Shown here one piece after another: positions 60,004-64,000 of a DNA stretch of 64,000 bases. How positions within the stretch are numbered: position 1 is the stretch's first letter; every line of letters begins with the position of its first letter. Source of the stretch: Siphonodentalium dalli (taxonomy: Eukaryota > Mollusca > Scaphopoda > Gadilida > Siphonodentaliidae). Position numbers and translations under genes: made by a program. The DNA lies in NCBI GenBank assembly GCA_032622095.1, contig CP136061.1, forward strand, positions 4,086,505 to 4,150,504, written 5' to 3'. The notes beneath the pieces are model-generated. The model made no database searches. It was not told where the DNA came from and saw nothing but the letters and a program-made list of their open reading frames with translations.

Positions 60004-62461
60004 ATGTCACCTTCCTTATGTGAGTCTTATAGGTATGTATTATCAATATGTCACCTTCCTTATGTCAGTCTTATAGGTATGTATTATCAATATGCACCGT
60101 CCTTATGTGAGTCTTATAGGTATGTATTATCAATATGTCACCGTCCTTATGTGAGTCTTATAGGTATGTATTATCAATATGTCACCTTCCTTATGTGAGT
60201 CTTATAGGTATGTATTATCAATATGTCACCTTCCTTATGTGTGTCTTATAGGTATGTATTATCAATATGTCACCGTCCTTATGTGAGTCTTATAGGTATG
60301 TATTATCAATATGTCACCTTCCTTATGTGAGTCTTATAGGTATGTATTATCAATATGTCACCGTCCTTATGTGAGTCTTATAGGTATGTATTATCAATAT
60401 GTCACCGTCCTTATGTCAGTCTTATAGGTATGTATTATCAATATGTCACCTTCCTTATGTGAGTCTTATAGGTATGTATTATCAATATGTCACCGTCCTT
60501 ATGTGAGTCTTATAGGTATGTATTATCAATATGTCACCGTCCTTATGTGTGTCTTATAGGTATGTATTATCAATATGTCACCTTCCTTATGTGTGTCTTA
60601 TAGGTATGTATTATCAATATGTCACCTTCCTTATGTGAGTCTTATAGGTATGTATTATCAATATATCACCTTCCTTATGTCAGTCTTATAGGTATGTATT
60701 ATCAATATGCACCGTCCTTATGTGAGTCTTATAGGTATGTATTATCAATATGTCACCGTCCTTATGTGAGTCTTATAGGTATGTATTATCAATATGCACC
60801 GTCCTTATGTGAGTCTTATAGGTATGTATTATCAATATGTCACCGTCCTTATGTGAGTCTTATAGGTATGTATTATCAATATGTCACCGTCCTTATGTGT
60901 GTCTTATAGGTATGTATTATCAATATGTCACCGTCCTTATGTCAGTCTTATAGGTATGTATTATCAATATGCCACCGTCCTTATGTCAGTCTTATAGGTA
61001 TGTATTATCAATATGTCACCGTCCTTATGTGAGTCTTATAGGTATACATTATCAATATGTCACCGTCCTTATGTGAGTCTTATAGGTATGTATTATCAAT
61101 ATGTCACCGTCCTTATGTCAGTCTTATAGGTATACATTATCAATATGTCACCGTCCTTATGTGAGTCTTATAGGTATGTATTATCAATATGTCACCGTCC
61201 TTATGTCAGTCTTATAGGTATGTATTATCAATATGTCACCTTCCTTATGTGAGTCTTATAGGTATGTATTATCAATATGTCACCTTCCTTATGTCAGTCT
61301 TATAGGTATGTATTATCAATATGCACCGTCCTTATGTGAGTCTTATAGGTATGTATTATCAATATGTCACCGTCCTTATGTGAGTCTTATAGGTATGTAT
61401 TATCAATATGTCACCTTCCTTATGTGAGTCTTATAGGTATGTATTATCAATATGTCACCTTCCTTATGTGTGTCTTATAGGTATGTATTATCAATATGTC
61501 ACCGTCCTTATGTGAGTCTTATAGGTATGTATTATCAATATGTCACCTTCCTTATGTGAGTCTTATAGGTATGTATTATCAATATGTCACCGTCCTTATG
61601 TGAGTCTTATAGGTATGTATTATCAATATGTCACCGTCCTTATGTCAGTCTTATAGGTATGTATTATCAATATGTCACCTTCCTTATGTGAGTCTTATAG
61701 GTATGTATTATCAATATGTCACCGTCCTTATGTGAGTCTTATAGGTATGTATTATCAATATGTCACCGTCCTTATGTGTGTCTTATAGGTATGTATTATC
61801 AATATGTCACCTTCCTTATGTGTGTCTTATAGGTATGTATTATCAATATGTCACCTTCCTTATGTGAGTCTTATAGGTATGTATTATCAATATGTCACCT
61901 TCCTTATGTCAGTCTTATAGGTATGTATTATCAATATGCACCGTCCTTATGTGAGTCTTATAGGTATGTATTATCAATATGTCACCGTCCTTATGTGAGT
62001 CTTATAGGTATGTATTATCAATATGCACCGTCCTTATGTGAGTCTTATAGGTATGTATTATCAATATGTCACCGTCCTTATGTGAGTCTTATAGGTATGT
62101 ATTATCAATATGTCACCGTCCTTATGTGTGTCTTATAGGTATGTATTATCAATATGTCACCGTCCTTATGTCAGTCTTATAGGTATGTATTATCAATATG
62201 CCACCGTCCTTATGTCAGTCTTATAGGTATGTATTATCAATATGCCACCGTCCTTATGTGTGTCTTATAGGTATGTATTATCAATATGCCACCGTCCTTA
62301 TGTGAGTCTTATAGGTATGTATTATCAATATGTCACCGTCCTCATGTGTGTCTTATAGGTATGTATTATCAATATGCCACCGTCCTTATGTCAGTCTTAT
62401 AGGTATGTATTATCAATATGTCACCGTCCTTATGTGTGTCTTATAGGTATGTATTATCAAT
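60004..62461. repeat. 1229-bp block duplication inside the 44-bp satellite
   Basis: The stretches starting at 60004 and 61233 carry the same order of variants, including the 43-bp atgcaccg units. Inner landmarks at 60619 and 61848 show the same 1229-bp shift. 1229 is 28 units minus three bases. One substitution (atatatcacc near 60664) separates the copies, so the duplication is recent. Confidence 0.75.
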
Positions 62462-64000
62462 ATGTCACCGTCCTTATGTCAGTCTTATAGGTATGTATTA
62501 TCAATATGTCACCGTCCTTATGTCAGTCTTATAGGTATGTATTATCAATATGCCACCGTCCTTATGTGTGTCTTATAGGTATGTATTATCAATATGCCAC
62601 CGTCCTTATGTGTGTCTTATAGGTATGTATTATCAATATGTCACCGTCCTTATGTGAGTCTTATAGGTATGTATTATCAATATGTCACCGTCCTTATGTG
62701 AGTCTTATAGGTATGTATTATCAATATGTCACCGTCCTTATGTGAGTCTTATAGGTATGTATTATCAATATGTCACCGTCCTTATGTGAGTCTTATAGGT
62801 ATGTATTATCAATATGCCACCTTCCTTATGTGAGTCTTATAGGTATGTATTATCAATATGTCACCGTCCTTATGTGTGTCTTATAGGTATGTATTATCAA
62901 TATGTCACCTTCCTTATGTGAGTCTTATAGGTATGTATTAGCAATATGCCACCGTCCTTATGTGAGTCTTATATGTATGTATTATCAATATGTCACCGTC
63001 CTTATGTGAGTCTTATAGGTATGTATTATCAATATGCCACCGTCCTTATGTGAGTCTTATAGGTATGTATTATCAATATGTCACCGTCCTTATGTGAGTC
63101 TTATAGGTATGTATTATCAATATGCCACCGTCCTTATGTGAGTCTTATAGGTATACATTATCAATATACACCGTCCTTATGTCAGTCTTATAGGTATACA
63201 TTATCAATATACACCGTCCTTATGTCAGTCTTATAGGTATGTATTATCAATATGTCACCGTCCTTATGTCAGTCTTATAGGTATGTATTATCAATATGTC
63301 ACCTTCCTTATGTGTGTCTTATAGGTATGTATTATCAATATGCCACCTTCCTTATGTGAGTCTTATAGGTATGTATTATCAATATGCCACCTTCCTTATG
63401 TGAGTCTTATAGGTATGTATTATCAATATGTCACCGTCCTTATGTGTGTCTTATAGGTATGCATTATCAATATGTCACCGTCCTTATGTGTGTCTTATAG
63501 GTATGTATTATCAATATGTCACCGTCCTTATGTCAGTCTTATAGGTATGCATTATCAATATGTCACCGTCCTTATGTGTGTCTTATAGGTATGTATTATC
63601 AATATGTCACCGTCCTTATGTGAGTCTTATAGGTATGTATTATCAATATGCACCGTCCTTATGTGTGTCTTATAGGTATGTATTATCAATATGTCACCGT
63701 CCTTATGTGTGTCTTATAGGTATGTATTATCAATATGTCACCTTCCTTATGTCAGTCTTATAGGTATGCATTATCAATATGTCACCGTCCTTATGTCAGT
63801 CTTATAGGTATACATTATCAATATACACCGTCCTTATGTGAGTCTTATAGGTATGTATTATCAATATGCCACCGTCCTTATGTCAGTCTTATAGGTATGC
63901 ATTATCAATATGTCACCGTCCTTATGTGTGTCTTATAGGTATGTATTATCAATATGTCACCGTCCTTATGTGAGTCTTATAGGTATGTATTATCAATATG

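Larger units (their letters stand above)
38730..64000. repeat. 44-bp satellite array, about 575 copies, continuing past the window
   Basis: The first unit is 38730-38773. Key words are tcaccgtccttatg and ttataggtatgtattatcaa. Units vary at a few fixed sites: gtcacc or gccacc, ccgtcc or ccttcc, then tgtgtc, tgagtc, tcagtc or tctgtc, and gtatgtatt, gtatgcatt or gtatacatt. Some units are 43 bp (atacaccg, atccaccg, atgcaccg). Because 44 is not a multiple of three, the frame cycles every 132 bp and meets ttatag in one frame, which explains the many 64-96-codon open frames; these are not genes. The array has no interruption other than variants. Confidence 0.97.

Noticed and set aside
38730..64000. 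Dozens of 64-152-codon open frames with Ser-Leu-Cys-Tyr repeats
   Set aside because: They arise because a 44-bp unit cycles through frames and 43-bp variants skip the ttatag stop. Starts and ends follow the repeat, not gene structure.
38730..64000. CRISPR-like regularly spaced repeat
   Set aside because: Units are directly adjacent with no unique spacers, and the context is a eukaryotic intron-bearing region.

Overview
The window is eukaryotic nuclear DNA, almost certainly from an invertebrate animal. It has AT-rich introns with GT/AG splice sites, a Notch-ligand-type gene split over phase-compatible exons, a decayed Ty3/Gypsy-class retroelement with an envelope gene, and long satellite arrays. 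A lophotrochozoan such as a mollusc would fit, but the sequence alone does not prove it. There are no bacterial operons, ribosome binding sites or CRISPR arrays.

Region 1 (about 1-24190, + strand) holds one split gene. Five exons join with matching intron phases: 308-447 (N-terminal C2/MNNL-like piece), 5218-5345 (DSL domain), 20778-20984 (end of DSL, one complete calcium-binding EGF, most of a second), 22403-22870 (Thr/Ser-rich mucin-like stalk) and 23454-23577 (unrecognised). The product looks like a DSL/EGF Delta- or Jagged-like extracellular protein. Its start lies before the window, and no membrane segment or convincing last exon is visible.

Region 2 (6493-20429, - strand) fills most of the 15.4-kb intron between the DSL and EGF exons. 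It is an antisense LTR retroelement with LTR-like direct repeats at both ends. In its own direction the order is a short pre-gag frame, gag with a zinc knuckle, protease, reverse transcriptase, RNase H, integrase, and an F-type (errantivirus/baculovirus-like) envelope. All genes carry stops and frameshifts, so it is a dead copy. A 461-bp inverted-repeat element sits in gag. A roughly 2-kb stretch of different character, carrying E-boxes and a CRE, sits between protease and reverse transcriptase. Two unrecognised coding-like exons lie next to and partly inside the right LTR.

Region 3 (introns) has diverged repeats: a roughly 120-bp-spaced family (1740-4260) interrupted by a GC-rich frameshifted ORF (2556-3393), two pairs of dispersed repeats, palindromic hairpins, and an inverted array at 21110-22300.

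Region 4 (24194-38629) is a higher-order satellite. Units of about 2293 bp, each made of roughly eleven related 140-185-bp monomers plus a spacer with a perfect 14-bp-stem hairpin, are repeated with very few differences. One unit is shorter by one monomer (2111 bp).

Region 5: a 100-base run of N (38630-38729) is followed to the window end by about 575 copies of a 44-bp satellite, with nested block duplications of 703, 1012 and 1229 bp. Open frames in both satellites are by-products of the repeat and are not annotated as genes.
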